Positions 24,036-32,573 of a stretch of 64,000 nucleotides of DNA are shown here, one piece after another. A model generated the notes under the pieces. The model searched no databases. It was not told where the DNA came from and worked only from the letters and a program-made list of their open reading frames with translations. Numbering within the stretch: the stretch's first letter is position 1; the number at the start of each line of letters is the position of its first letter. Source of the stretch: Desulfobaculum sp044987625. Lineage in GTDB: Bacteria; Desulfobacterota; Desulfovibrionia; Desulfovibrionales; Desulfovibrionaceae. Made by a program: the position numbers and the translations under genes. The DNA is taken from positions 434,001 through 498,000 of the forward strand of contig NZ_JBJDSB010000002.1 of assembly GCF_044987625.1 (NCBI RefSeq). Reading direction: 5' to 3'.

Positions 24036-25233
24036 GGTGCGATTCCTGATGAAGTGGGAGCTTGACGGTGAAGGAGGAGCCTTTGCCGACGGTGGAGTCC
24101 ACCACAATATCCCCGCCGTGTTCGCGGACGATATTGAAGCAGGTGGACAGGCCGATGCCGATGCCGCGCCCCACGGGCTTGGTGGTGAAGAACGGCTCAA
24201 AGAGCATGTTTTTGGATTCCGGCGGTATGCCGCAGCCGGTATCGCAGACGCGCAGTTCCACGTGGTCGCCGCGGCGGGCCGTCTGCACGCCAATGGTGCC
24301 GCAGTCGCCCACGGCGTCGATGGCGTTGGTCATAAGGTTTAGCGTCACCTGTTTGAGCTGGGCTTCGTCGCCGCTGACGTGGGGCAGGGTGCTTGCCAGG
24401 GCGGTGGTCAGGGTGATGGAGCGGCGTTTGCGGAACTGATGGTGCAGCAGCTTCATGGTGTCCCCCACCACCTGATTGAGATTCACGGGCACAAAGTCCG
24501 ACGACACCGGACGGCTGAACGTGAGCAGGGTTTTGACGATCTCCTGACAGCGCAGGCATTCCTTGAGGATGGTGTTGGTGTAGTCGCGCAGGTCGTCGGC
24601 GAGGTCTTCGGGCACGCTGTCATCAAGGCGCGCCAGCCTGCGCTGGATGCCTTCGGCAAATCCGGCCACCGCGGCGAGGGGGTTGTTGATTTCATGCGCC
24701 ACGCCCGCCGCCAGCACGCCGATGGTGGCCATCTTCTCGGCTTGGTAGAACTTGGCTTGGTATTTCTTCTCCATGGTGACATCGCGCTTAAAGATGAGGA
24801 TGCGGTGCTCCGAGCGCGTTGGGCTCTTGAGCGGCGAGGCCACCATGTCGAACTGCATATTCCCGTCGCCGATGTGGAATATGGCGGTCTCCTTGCACAC
24901 GGAGTTTGTGGACAGGGAGCGGAAGGCTGGGCACTCCGGGCAGGGGTTTGAACTGTTGCGGAAGATGCTGTGGCAGGTTTTGCCGATGGGGTTGATGCCG
25001 GGGAACAGTTCCTCAAAGACGTGGTTGACGGAGATGATGCGCATATCCTCGGACAGGACCATCATCACGTCGGTAATGCCGTCGAGAATGGCGGCAATTT
25101 CGCGGCGTTGGTTTTCGGATTCGCGGTTGATGGCCTTGAGATCCTCAATGCTTTGTTGGAGTTCCTGAAAGAAGTTGAGCTTGCTGTGTTCTATGCCGAT
25201 GAGATCGTGCAGGGATGTTTTGTTATTCTGCAT
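24028..25233 (-). CDS. Cytosolic PAS-domain sensor histidine kinase
   Basis: A 401-aa kinase without transmembrane segments. An N-terminal coiled coil (15-50) leads to a PAS domain (about 48-155) that holds four cysteines (87, 98, 101, 113) in a CH-x9-C-x2-C-x11-C arrangement. The phospho-accepting His is residue 180 in GVAHEINNPLAA, and the ATPase domain shows NLMTNAIDAV, DTGCGIPP and GIGIGLSTC. The ATG at 25233 has GGGGAGG seven bases upstream and shares one base with the dehydrogenase stop. It should phosphorylate the regulator downstream. The Cys-rich PAS suggests a redox, metal or Fe-S signal, but the ligand is unknown. Confidence 0.9.
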   Translation of the reverse strand: MQNNKTSLHDLIGIEHSKLNFFQELQQSIEDLKAINRESENQRREIAAILDGITDVMMVLSEDMRIISVNHVFEELFPGINPIGKTCHSIFRNSSNPCPECPAFRSLSTNSVCKETAIFHIGDGNMQFDMVASPLKSPTRSEHRILIFKRDVTMEKKYQAKFYQAEKMATIGVLAAGVAHEINNPLAAVAGFAEGIQRRLARLDDSVPEDLADDLRDYTNTILKECLRCQEIVKTLLTFSRPVSSDFVPVNLNQVVGDTMKLLHHQFRKRRSITLTTALASTLPHVSGDEAQLKQVTLNLMTNAIDAVGDCGTIGVQTARRGDHVELRVCDTGCGIPPESKNMLFEPFFTTKPVGRGIGIGLSTCFNIVREHGGDIVVDSTVGKGSSFTVKLPLHQESHHA

Positions 25234-26375
25234 TACCACGCCTCCCCGCAGATTTCATAGAGGTCGCGCCATGTGGCCTGCCTGGGGTTGGTGACGGCGC
25301 AGGCGTCCTGTACGGCAATGCGGCATATCTGCTCCAGCCGTGATTCATCGGGCACAATGTCGCGCAGGCGCACGGGGATGCGCAGCTCGGCAAACATGTG
25401 CTCCAGCGTGGCGCAGCCCTGTTCGGCTAGGCTCTTGGCCGAGGCAAGGCGCACGCCGTTGATGGTTTGGGCGATGGTGGCCATCTTTTCCGTACAGCTT
25501 GGGATGTTGAAGCGCATGATGGGCGGCAGCAGCATGGGGTGCACCATGCCGTGCACCACGTCATAGCGTCCGCCAAGGGAGTGGGCGAGGGCGTGCCCAA
25601 TGCCCAGCCCCGCGTTGCTGAACGACATCCCCGCCGCGGTGCTGGCGATGGAAAGATTCTTGAGCGCCTCGGTGTCCTTGTCGTCCGCTGCGGCCCGCAG
25701 GTTGGTGGCGATGAGGCCTATGGCGTTCAGGGCCTGCGTTTCCGTAAAGGGCGAGGCAAGGCGCGACACATAGGACTCAATGGCGTGGGACAGCGCGTCC
25801 ACAGCGGACGAGACGATTAGCTCGCGCGTTTTGGTCACCAAGAGGTCCGGGTCGATGATGGAGATATTGGGCACCAGCGAGCGGCTGATGATGGACATCT
25901 TCACCTGCCGGTCCGTGTCCGTGATGATGGCGTACTGCGAGACGTCGGAGCCGCTGCCCGCGGTGGAGGGGATGAAAATCATGGGCGGCAGGGGGCGCAT
26001 GATGCGGTTTGCGCCCTCGTAGTCGCGGATGCGTCCGCCGTTGCCGACAATGGTGGCGATGCCCTTGGCCGCGTCGATGGGGCTGCCGCCGCCAAGGCCG
26101 ATGATGACGTCCGCGCCGCATTCCTCGTAGGCCTTGGCCCCTTTGTGGACCTGCCAGTCGCGCGGGTTGGCCGTAAGCTCGCTAAAGATGATGCATTCCA
26201 GCCCGTCGGCCTCAAGGATGGAGCGGATGCGCTCCACCCAGCCCGAGGTCTCCAGCCCCACATCACTGACGAGAAAGACCCGCTTCGCCCCAAGGCGATG
26301 CGCACAGGGAGCCAGATATTTGATGCTGCCATTGCCGAAGATGATTTCCGGTATGGCGAACTTGGTAATCTGCAT
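25233..26375 (-). CDS. Second iron-containing alcohol dehydrogenase
   Basis: A 380-aa group III alcohol dehydrogenase, clearly paralogous to but distinct from the one at 21.1-22.2 kb. It shows GLGGGSPIDAAKG (about 95-107), the STAGSGSDVSQYA loop, and the metal ligands in GHALAHSLGGRYDVVHG. AGGAG lies six bases before the ATG. It heads an operon with the histidine kinase and response regulator. Substrate specificity (ethanol, longer alcohols or a diol) cannot be told. Linkage to the sensor pair suggests that it, or its product, is tied to the inducing signal. Confidence 0.93.
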   Translation of the reverse strand: MQITKFAIPEIIFGNGSIKYLAPCAHRLGAKRVFLVSDVGLETSGWVERIRSILEADGLECIIFSELTANPRDWQVHKGAKAYEECGADVIIGLGGGSPIDAAKGIATIVGNGGRIRDYEGANRIMRPLPPMIFIPSTAGSGSDVSQYAIITDTDRQVKMSIISRSLVPNISIIDPDLLVTKTRELIVSSAVDALSHAIESYVSRLASPFTETQALNAIGLIATNLRAAADDKDTEALKNLSIASTAAGMSFSNAGLGIGHALAHSLGGRYDVVHGMVHPMLLPPIMRFNIPSCTEKMATIAQTINGVRLASAKSLAEQGCATLEHMFAELRIPVRLRDIVPDESRLEQICRIAVQDACAVTNPRQATWRDLYEICGEAW

Positions 26376-26432
26376 GCCACGCTCCTGACGCGTAATGGCC
26401 GCGACATCTTGAATTTGCTGAACAGGGTCTAC

Positions 26433-26461
26433 GTTATTCCTTTGCCTGTCTGGAAAGTCAA
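26433..26461 (-). promoter_or_regulatory. Sigma-70-type promoter of the second adh / two-component operon
   Basis: The minus strand has TTGACT (-35; 26461-26456), 17 bases, then AATAAC (-10; 26438-26433). The transcript would start about 50 bases upstream of the ATG at 26375. No sigma-54 signature is seen here, so this operon seems independent of its own product's sigma factor. Confidence 0.6.
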
Positions 26462-26690
26462 GGCGTTAGGGGCATATTCGCACTGCGGAGCGCGGCGGAT
26501 GCTGGGGAAACGAACGCCCGGAAAAAAGGCCTAGTGGCGGGCGTTTTGGGTGGTGGCGACGGTCGGTACGCGGCCCTCTGGCAGGGCGCTGCGCCGGGGC
26601 GGCGCACAGCGTGGAAGCAGGACGCGTGGCGCAGTGGTTGTCATCACCCGCGCTGGCGGGGTACAAGACTGTGTGGAGGAGTGAACCTAA
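26462..26690. other. Intergenic stretch with one hairpin and no gene
   Basis: The region lies between two divergent genes. AACGCCCG and CGGGCGTT with TT after it (about 26510-26550) form a hairpin of unclear use. Nothing else convincing was found; short open frames here look random. Confidence 0.4.
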
Positions 26691-26709
26691 GCCCCCGGAG
26701 AATGTTGAC

Positions 26710-26919
26710 ATGCTGCATCTGGCGCTGCGTTTGTGGTGTTGCCTTCTTGGCCTTGGTCTGGTGCTTCCGCCCTGTGCCCACGCCTATCTGGACCCCGGCG
26801 CGGGGAGCATGCTGCTGCAGATTCTGCTTGGCGGACTGGCAGGCGTGGCGGTCATCCTGAAGCTGTTCTGGCACCGCATTAAGGCCTTTTTCCGCATGGG
26901 GAAGGATGACGATGCCTGA
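26710..26919 (+). CDS. Small membrane protein with a YLDPGAGS motif
   Basis: A 69-aa protein with an N-terminal hydrophobic segment that looks like a signal sequence (LRLWCCLLGLGLVLPPCAHA), the motif YLDPGAGSMLLQ, a second hydrophobic helix (ILLGGLAGVAVILKLFW) and a basic/acidic tail. GGAG lies about ten bases before the ATG. Small proteins with this DPGxGS motif occur next to surface-polysaccharide or sulfatase-like genes in other bacteria, as far as I recall. The next gene starts inside its last codons, so they are coupled. Function unknown. Confidence 0.7.
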   Translation: MLHLALRLWCCLLGLGLVLPPCAHAYLDPGAGSMLLQILLGGLAGVAVILKLFWHRIKAFFRMGKDDDA

Positions 26920-28318
26920 GGTGCGGCCCGTTGTCGGGTCCTACCGCGAGGAAGGCAGCCGCGTGTTTCGCGCCGGGGGGCGCGTGGTGCGCTTTTTGGA
27001 CGCCGACACCGCGCGGGCGTGGCGCGTGCTCTCCGGCGCGTCCTTTTGGGAGCTGGGGCAAAAGACCGGCAGCATCGTCTCCACATGGGAACCGGGGGAC
27101 GCGCAGGACTTGGTGAGGCAGGGGGGCGGCCCATGGGTCACCGCCGTGGAACACGAGCCTGTCCCCGCCGTGACCTACCCGTACGAATGGCCCTTTCCCA
27201 TGCTGCGCCGCGCGGCCATGCTGCAACTGGACCTGCTGCTGGCCGCCCTTGGCGACGGCTTCCTTGCCGAAGACGCCACGCCCTACAATATCCAATGGAA
27301 GGACGGGCACCCTGTGTTCATCGACGTGACCTCCTTCCGGCGGCATGAGGAGGGCGATACGTGGCAGGGGTACCGGCAGTTTTGCCAGCTGTATTTGTAT
27401 CCCCTGCTCATAGAGGCCTACCGCGATATTCCGTATCAGTCCTTTTTGCGCGGGAATATTGAGGGCATAGAGCCGGAGGTGATGGCGCGGCTTCTTGGCT
27501 GGCGTGATATGCTGCGGCGCGGCGTGCTGACGCATGTGTTTTTGCACGCGTCCTTGTCGCGTACGGCTGCCGGGCGGAACGGGGACCTGCGCGGGGCCAT
27601 TAGTGACTCCGGATTCTCATCCGAGGCTATACGCACAAATCTGCGTCGGCTGAGGTATTTGGTGGAGACGTTGCGCTCGCGCCGGACCGAGTCCGTATGG
27701 ACGGCCTATGACGAGAGTGAGAGCTATTGCGGTGAGTCGTGGGCGGAAAAGCAGGAGGTTGTGGCGCGCTGGGTGGCGCAGCGTCAGTGGGATACCGTGT
27801 GGGATGTGGGGGCTAACCGGGGCGTCTTTTCGCGCATGGCGGCGGAGCACGCGCGGTGCGTTCTTGCCCTCGACAGTGACGAAGCCGTGTGCGGGGCGCA
27901 CTATGAGCAGTTGACGCAGGGCGGCCCGCGCAATGTTTTGCCCCTTGTCTACCGCTTCCACGACCCTTCGCCCGCCATGGGCTGGCACCTTCGCGAGCGT
28001 CCCGCCCTCGCCCACAGGGCGCGCCCGGACCTGACCCTGCTGCTGGCGGTGGTGCACCACCTGTGCATCACGGCGAATATTCCTGTGCAAGCGTTGGTGG
28101 ACGCCATTGCGGACCTTGGCGGCACGGTGATTGTGGAGTTTGTCGCCAAGGACGACCCGCAGGCCAAGCGTCTGCTACAGAACAAGCGCAAGGCTCACGC
28201 CGAGTACACCAAAGAGCACTTCGAGGCCGCCCTTGCGCGGCGTTTTCGCATTGCGGCGGCGCATCCCCTGCCCAGCGGAACGCGGACGCTGTATTTGGCC
28301 GAGCCTCACTCGTCCTGA
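26912..28318 (+). CDS. Two-domain protein: kinase-like N-terminus plus SAM methyltransferase
   Basis: A 468-aa protein. The N-terminal half contains EDATPYNIQWKDGHPVFIDV (about 120-140), which resembles the catalytic N and metal-binding D of protein-kinase-like small-molecule kinases. The C-terminal half is a class I methyltransferase (VWDVGANRGVFSRMA about 295-310; VLALDSDEA). NoeA-type nodulation methyltransferases have a similar build, from memory. The ATG at 26912 has AAGG six bases upstream; an ATG at 26906 is possible. It overlaps the preceding small gene by eight bases. The target is likely a cell-surface glycan, which is inference. Confidence 0.7.
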   Translation: MPEVRPVVGSYREEGSRVFRAGGRVVRFLDADTARAWRVLSGASFWELGQKTGSIVSTWEPGDAQDLVRQGGGPWVTAVEHEPVPAVTYPYEWPFPMLRRAAMLQLDLLLAALGDGFLAEDATPYNIQWKDGHPVFIDVTSFRRHEEGDTWQGYRQFCQLYLYPLLIEAYRDIPYQSFLRGNIEGIEPEVMARLLGWRDMLRRGVLTHVFLHASLSRTAAGRNGDLRGAISDSGFSSEAIRTNLRRLRYLVETLRSRRTESVWTAYDESESYCGESWAEKQEVVARWVAQRQWDTVWDVGANRGVFSRMAAEHARCVLALDSDEAVCGAHYEQLTQGGPRNVLPLVYRFHDPSPAMGWHLRERPALAHRARPDLTLLLAVVHHLCITANIPVQALVDAIADLGGTVIVEFVAKDDPQAKRLLQNKRKAHAEYTKEHFEAALARRFRIAAAHPLPSGTRTLYLAEPHSS

Positions 28319-29967
28319 GAGGACGCGGCGTCCAGCGCCCGCTGAATGGCGCCGTGGTTTCCTGTGAATCGCATCCGGACCTGCGGCAACTGCGCCGGAG
28401 GGATGAAGCGTCCTGTCGTGGGCACGTGGTAGAACGTGCCATCAATGAAGTCCCGTCCGCGCTGATGCGCATCCAAGAATTCCCCACCGCTTTTCCCAGC
28501 CATGAACCGCCGCAGCGCAGGGCGGATATCTCCGTGCCAGACAAGGGCCGGGTCTGTGCGGTATGGCGCGCTGTCCCCCGGCATCCGCACCATGAGCAGG
28601 GGGTTGAAGTTGCCGCCGTCCAGCCCATGCCCATGGTCCGAGAGGAAGACCACAAGCGTGCTGTCCAAAACGCCCAGTCTCTCCAGCCGCGTGATGATGG
28701 AATGCATGAGGCGCAGGCCGTACAGGGTGGTGGCTTCCTCGTCCGGGCGCGGAAGGATGCTGCCGTCCGCGCCAAAAACGTAGGGGCTGTGCGTCACAAG
28801 GGAGTGGAAGAAGAGCAGTGTTGACGGCGTATCGCCAACGCGGAGTGCATCGCGCCAGTTGACGAGGGAGCGGCGCGACTTGAGCATGATGTCCAGATCA
28901 TGCGGGGTGACGCCCTGCGGCGTGTGGCGGGACTGTTTCGTCCGCGGCGGACGCCCGGTAACGCGGCGGCGCAGGGTGTGGGCGCTGCTCCGCATAGCGT
29001 CCACAAGGGGCGCAGGCAGGATGCGCCGCAGGGACACCGCCATGTGCTTGGCGTAGGCGTATGCGCCGCCCAGCGCGGCGCGCGGGGTGCGGTGCCAGTC
29101 GAGGCAGGAGGTATAGGGCAGCCCGCCACGCGGCATGGAGGCATAGAACGCTCCGGCGGGTTGAAATCCGGCGTCGGCGGCGTCCGTGAAGATGGAGTCC
29201 GCATACGCCGCGCCAAAGATGCCGTTGACGGTCTGGTGGCGCGGTAAAAAGTCCGCGCGCCCTGCGTAGACCACGGGCACGGTGAAAGAGGTGCTTCCGG
29301 CCACGCCAAGGGCGTTTGGGTACAGCGTGAAGCCGTGGAACCACTGCCGCACCTGTGGACGCGTGGCAAGAAGGCGCTCTGCCGCGTCGCCCCGGACGTT
29401 ATCGAAGAGCACCAGAATGATGCTGCGTTCATGGCCGATGGTGCTTGTGGCCTGCATGTTGCGGCGGCCCTCGGTGAGGGCGCGTTCGCTTTCGGCGGTG
29501 ACGAAAGCCGTTGTCCACAGCGCAAGGCCAATGGTGAAGAGGAGAACGACGCCGCTGAGCGTATCCGCCAAGGCGGGGCGCAGGCGCAGAAGGAGCATGC
29601 ATGTGCCCATGGCCGCGCCGAGTTTCAGCATGGCAATGAGGGTATCCACAAGGTGCGGGGCCTCGGCGATATGTCCCGCAAGGGGCGGGGCGTCCACAGG
29701 CAGAAAGACCACAACAATGGCTAGCCCCAACCCGGCACCGCCGCACAGGATGAGCGGCAGTTTCGTGCGCGGCAGGGCGACAATGGGACACAGCGCAAGG
29801 AACGAGCCGCCCCACGCCGCCAGTCCCCACGTCAGGATGTCCGCCTTGGGCACCAGCACGTCGTTGAGGTTGGTGACATAGACCAAAAGCGGCAGCAGCA
29901 GAAAGAGCACCGCACCCGGCAGGGCGGCGTTGATGATTTTTGAAAGCGGCGAGTGCACGTGGCGCAT
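28306..29967 (-). CDS. Membrane-bound sulfatase-superfamily enzyme
   Basis: A 553-aa protein with about four to five N-terminal transmembrane helices (12-170) and a large C-terminal alkaline-phosphatase-fold domain. LVLFDNVRGDA supplies the first metal Asp, AGSTSFTVP the likely Thr/Ser nucleophile in place of the Cys of true sulfatases, and FLSDHGHG the second metal pair. This is the pattern of phospho-transferases such as lipoteichoic acid synthase or phosphoethanolamine transferases. AAGGA lies seven bases before the ATG at 29967. It converges on the methyltransferase gene with a 13-base overlap of stops. A role in decorating surface glycans or lipids is inferred. Confidence 0.75.
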   Translation of the reverse strand: MRHVHSPLSKIINAALPGAVLFLLLPLLVYVTNLNDVLVPKADILTWGLAAWGGSFLALCPIVALPRTKLPLILCGGAGLGLAIVVVFLPVDAPPLAGHIAEAPHLVDTLIAMLKLGAAMGTCMLLLRLRPALADTLSGVVLLFTIGLALWTTAFVTAESERALTEGRRNMQATSTIGHERSIILVLFDNVRGDAAERLLATRPQVRQWFHGFTLYPNALGVAGSTSFTVPVVYAGRADFLPRHQTVNGIFGAAYADSIFTDAADAGFQPAGAFYASMPRGGLPYTSCLDWHRTPRAALGGAYAYAKHMAVSLRRILPAPLVDAMRSSAHTLRRRVTGRPPRTKQSRHTPQGVTPHDLDIMLKSRRSLVNWRDALRVGDTPSTLLFFHSLVTHSPYVFGADGSILPRPDEEATTLYGLRLMHSIITRLERLGVLDSTLVVFLSDHGHGLDGGNFNPLLMVRMPGDSAPYRTDPALVWHGDIRPALRRFMAGKSGGEFLDAHQRGRDFIDGTFYHVPTTGRFIPPAQLPQVRMRFTGNHGAIQRALDAASSQDE

Positions 29968-30450
29968 TGTGTTTCCTTGGTGTGAGGGCCGTGTCATGTG
30001 TGGTGCCGAACCGGACGCCGTCCGGGCTTCCGGGCGGGACAAGGGTAGCACGAAACACGCCTCTGGTGGAGCCACAGGGATAGCCCCGCGCCGCAGGGCT
30101 TTGCGCGGGAGGGGGCGCTGGCAGTGGGTGCCGGTGGTGTGCGGTGCGCGATGGTGATGGCTGTGTGAGGGGGCGTGAGGGGGGCATCATGGCGCAACGC
30201 TTGGGAGACACGGGAAGGCCGGGCGTGATGGAGGCGCGGCGAGGTGGAGATGGCGAGGCCTTTGGGAGACTGCCGTTGACCGGGGCGGGAGGAGACCGGC
30301 GAGGATCAGGCCGGCGTGGAGCCTGAGCGGCAAGGTTTTCCCCCTTGATCGGAGCGCGCGGAGCATCCGCGGATCAGGTCAGAGTGGGGCGCCCCGACGC
30401 GTGCGGGGCTTCTCCCTTCAGCCAACGCGGCATCCCTACTGGTGCGCCGT
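29968..30450. other. Long GC-rich intergenic stretch with no recognised gene
   Basis: About 480 bases. Two related segments (ggatcaggccggcgtggag near 30303 and ggatcaggtcagagtggggc near 30371) form an imperfect direct repeat. Open frames present are short and of unlikely composition. The promoter of the membrane sulfatase should lie near 29990-30060, but no clear signal is seen. Confidence 0.4.
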
Positions 30451-30456
30451 TGCCTA

Positions 30457-30490
30457 CAAAAAGGGCCGCCCCCAAGCGGGGACGGCCCTG
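30457..30490 (-). terminator. Rho-independent terminator of the symporter gene
   Basis: On the minus strand, AGGGCCGTCCCC pairs with GGGGGCGGCCCT around a short loop and is followed by TTTT (plus-strand A-run at 30458-30462). It lies 25 bases after the symporter stop. Confidence 0.88.
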
Positions 30491-30514
30491 TGTGTCGTGT
30501 GGCGTGCGTGCGGG

Positions 30515-31885
30515 TCAGCGCGCGCAGCACGTTTCGCCCGCGCCGGAGCGCGCGGCAAAGTAGGCGCGGGTTTCGGCGACAACCACGCCGGAGAGGCCCA
30601 GCAGACCAATAAGGTTCGGCACGGCCATTAGACCGTTGACGATGTCCGCCAGCAGCCAGATGGTGTCCAGCTTCAGGAACGCGCCGGACGCCACCAGCAG
30701 AATGTAGACGATTTTAAAGGGGCGGATGCCCTTGACGCCCACAAGGTATTCCGTGCAGCGCTCGCCGTAGTAGTTCCAGCCAAGAATGGTGGTGAAGGCG
30801 AAGAAGACAAGGCCAATGGTGACGATGTACTGCCCAATTTCGGTACCAAGGCCCATGTTGAACGCGGCGTTGGTCATGTCCGCACCGGCAAGGCCGTCGG
30901 TATTCCACGCGCCGGTCATCACCAGCACAATGCCCGTCATGGTGCAGATGACAATGGTGTCGAAGAACGTTCCCGTCATGGAGATAAGGCCCTGACGCAC
31001 GCAGGAATTGGTGCGCGCTGCGGCTGCGGCGATGGGCGCGCTGCCGAGGCCGGATTCGTTGGAGAACACGCCGCGCGCCACGCCATTGCGCATGGCCATG
31101 AGCATGGTCACGCCCAGTGCGCCGCCAAAGGCGGCCTCGGGCGCAAAGGCGCTTTGGATGATGAGGCTGACGGTGGCGGGCACCTTGTCCGCGTTGAGCA
31201 CCAGAATCATCACGGATGCGGCAATGTAGAACACCGCCGCAAAGGGCACGATGCGCTTTGCCGTTTCGGAGATGCGGCGGATGCCACCAAGGGTGACCAT
31301 GGCGACCAAAACGGTCAGTACGGCGGCGGTGAGCAGTTTGGGCAGGCCAAACGCGCCCTGCGTTGCCTCGGTAATGGCGTTCACCTGCGGAAAGGTGCCA
31401 ATGCCAAGGAAGGCCACGCCAATGCCAAACACGGCAAACATGCGCGCCAGAAAACGGTTCCCCAAACCGCGTTCCAGATAATACATGGGGCCGCCGGACA
31501 TTTGGCCGTTTTCGTCCACCACGCGGTACTTCACGGCCAGCAGGCCTTCGGCGTACTTGGTGGCCATACCAAAGAAGGCGGCAAGCCACATCCAGAACAG
31601 TGCGCCGGGACCACCAGCCTTCAGCGCGGTGGCCACGCCCACGATGTTGCCGGTGCCGATGGTGGCGGAAAGGGCGGTGCACAGGGCGGCAAATGGCGAC
31701 ACGTCGCCCTGTTGGGATTGGTCCTTCTCGCGGCTGAAGACATATTTCAGCGCCAGCGGCAGCTTCAGAATCTGCAGCAGGCCAAGGCGGAAGGTCAGGT
31801 ACGCGCCGGTACCAACAAGAAGAATGAGAAGCGGGGGACCCCAAACAAAGGAGTCAACTTTTTCGAGGAGCTGCAACAAGTCCAT
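30515..31885 (-). CDS. Sodium:alanine/glycine symporter (AGCS family)
   Basis: A 456-aa inner-membrane symporter with about eleven hydrophobic helices. The family signature is clear in the N-terminal third (GTGNIVGVATALKAGGPGA) and in FSNESGLGSAPIAAAAA. The start is the ATG at 31885 (AAGGA about ten bases upstream); an upstream in-frame ATG at 31921 lacks support. The gene is preceded by a tandem glycine riboswitch and a strong promoter, so glycine is a probable substrate, with alanine also possible for this family. It is a single-gene transcript. Confidence 0.93.
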   Translation of the reverse strand: MDLLQLLEKVDSFVWGPPLLILLVGTGAYLTFRLGLLQILKLPLALKYVFSREKDQSQQGDVSPFAALCTALSATIGTGNIVGVATALKAGGPGALFWMWLAAFFGMATKYAEGLLAVKYRVVDENGQMSGGPMYYLERGLGNRFLARMFAVFGIGVAFLGIGTFPQVNAITEATQGAFGLPKLLTAAVLTVLVAMVTLGGIRRISETAKRIVPFAAVFYIAASVMILVLNADKVPATVSLIIQSAFAPEAAFGGALGVTMLMAMRNGVARGVFSNESGLGSAPIAAAAARTNSCVRQGLISMTGTFFDTIVICTMTGIVLVMTGAWNTDGLAGADMTNAAFNMGLGTEIGQYIVTIGLVFFAFTTILGWNYYGERCTEYLVGVKGIRPFKIVYILLVASGAFLKLDTIWLLADIVNGLMAVPNLIGLLGLSGVVVAETRAYFAARSGAGETCCAR

Positions 31886-32009
31886 TTCTGATGTTTCCTT
31901 ATGGATTTCAAGGTTCAACAATCAGGAAATGAATGATGCGGCCAGTGGAGGGGAATACATGCGGAAAATACGCCAAGACGCACATGGGGGGTGTGCATCT
32001 GTGGAATTT

Positions 32010-32174
32010 TCCCTCTGTCCTTTTGCCTGAGAGTTTCACCGGGGTATCCCGGCTTGCTCCTTCGGCGTTCCCGTTGCGGGAATCTCTCCAGAGGCTCGTC
32101 GAACAGCAGTCCTTTTGCCTGAAAGATTTACTTCTTCGGCGCCGCCCCCTCGCGGGCGGTCTCTCCTGCTGTCG
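32010..32174 (-). promoter_or_regulatory. Tandem glycine riboswitch
   Basis: Two aptamers follow one another on the minus strand. Aptamer 1 (about 32174-32103) has GCAGGAGAGACC, GCCGAAGAAG, CTTTCAGGCAAAAGGAC and a closing CTGC. Aptamer 2 (about 32095-32010) has CTGGAGAGATTCCC, GCCGAAGGAGCAAGC, CTCTCAGGCAAAAGGACAGAG. These are the conserved glycine-binding cores. The symporter start lies about 125 bases downstream. No intrinsic terminator is obvious between them, so control of translation is possible. Confidence 0.95.
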
Positions 32175-32201
32175 TCATCCGATTTCCAAACGCGGAGATG
32201 G

Positions 32202-32230
32202 GATATAACGGCAAACGATTTCCTTGGCAA
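32202..32230 (-). promoter_or_regulatory. Promoter of the glycine riboswitch transcript
   Basis: On the minus strand TTGCCA (32230-32225), 17 bases, TATATC (32207-32202): a good sigma-70 match. Transcription would start about 20 bases before aptamer 1. Confidence 0.75.
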
Positions 32231-32573
32231 GCCCTGTCTGCGACGCACTGTGGGCGCCCGCGGGTGTGTGGGCGGATAATGAGAAAAGATGTGCATTTTC
32301 AGGCGGTAGGGGTAATCTTTTGCGCACAAGCGCCGATAGACGCAGGCAAGGCGTGTGATGTCCTGAAGGTGCTGGTATTAAAGGCTATCGGATATCCGAC
32401 TGGACATTGTGCGATGATGTGACGTATTCATGACGCCACTGCGACGCCAGCTAAGCGGGCTGGCTTAGGTTCTATACTCCTCATGGCGGAGGCCGTATGC
32501 GTGGCGGGTGCGCCCCATGTGTGCTCCGGTTGTCAGGCAACCGCCCCACTCGAACTTTTGGATAGGGTGCTTG

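Noticed and set aside
26500..26555. Hairpin AACGCCCG/CGGGCGTT as a terminator
   Set aside because: It lies between two divergent gene starts, so no known transcript would end there; the T-run is only four bases.
26630..26690. tRNA-like stretch (ggcgcagtggttgtcatcacc)
   Set aside because: No acceptor stem, anticodon arm or T-loop could be assembled. No tRNA was found anywhere in the window by eye.
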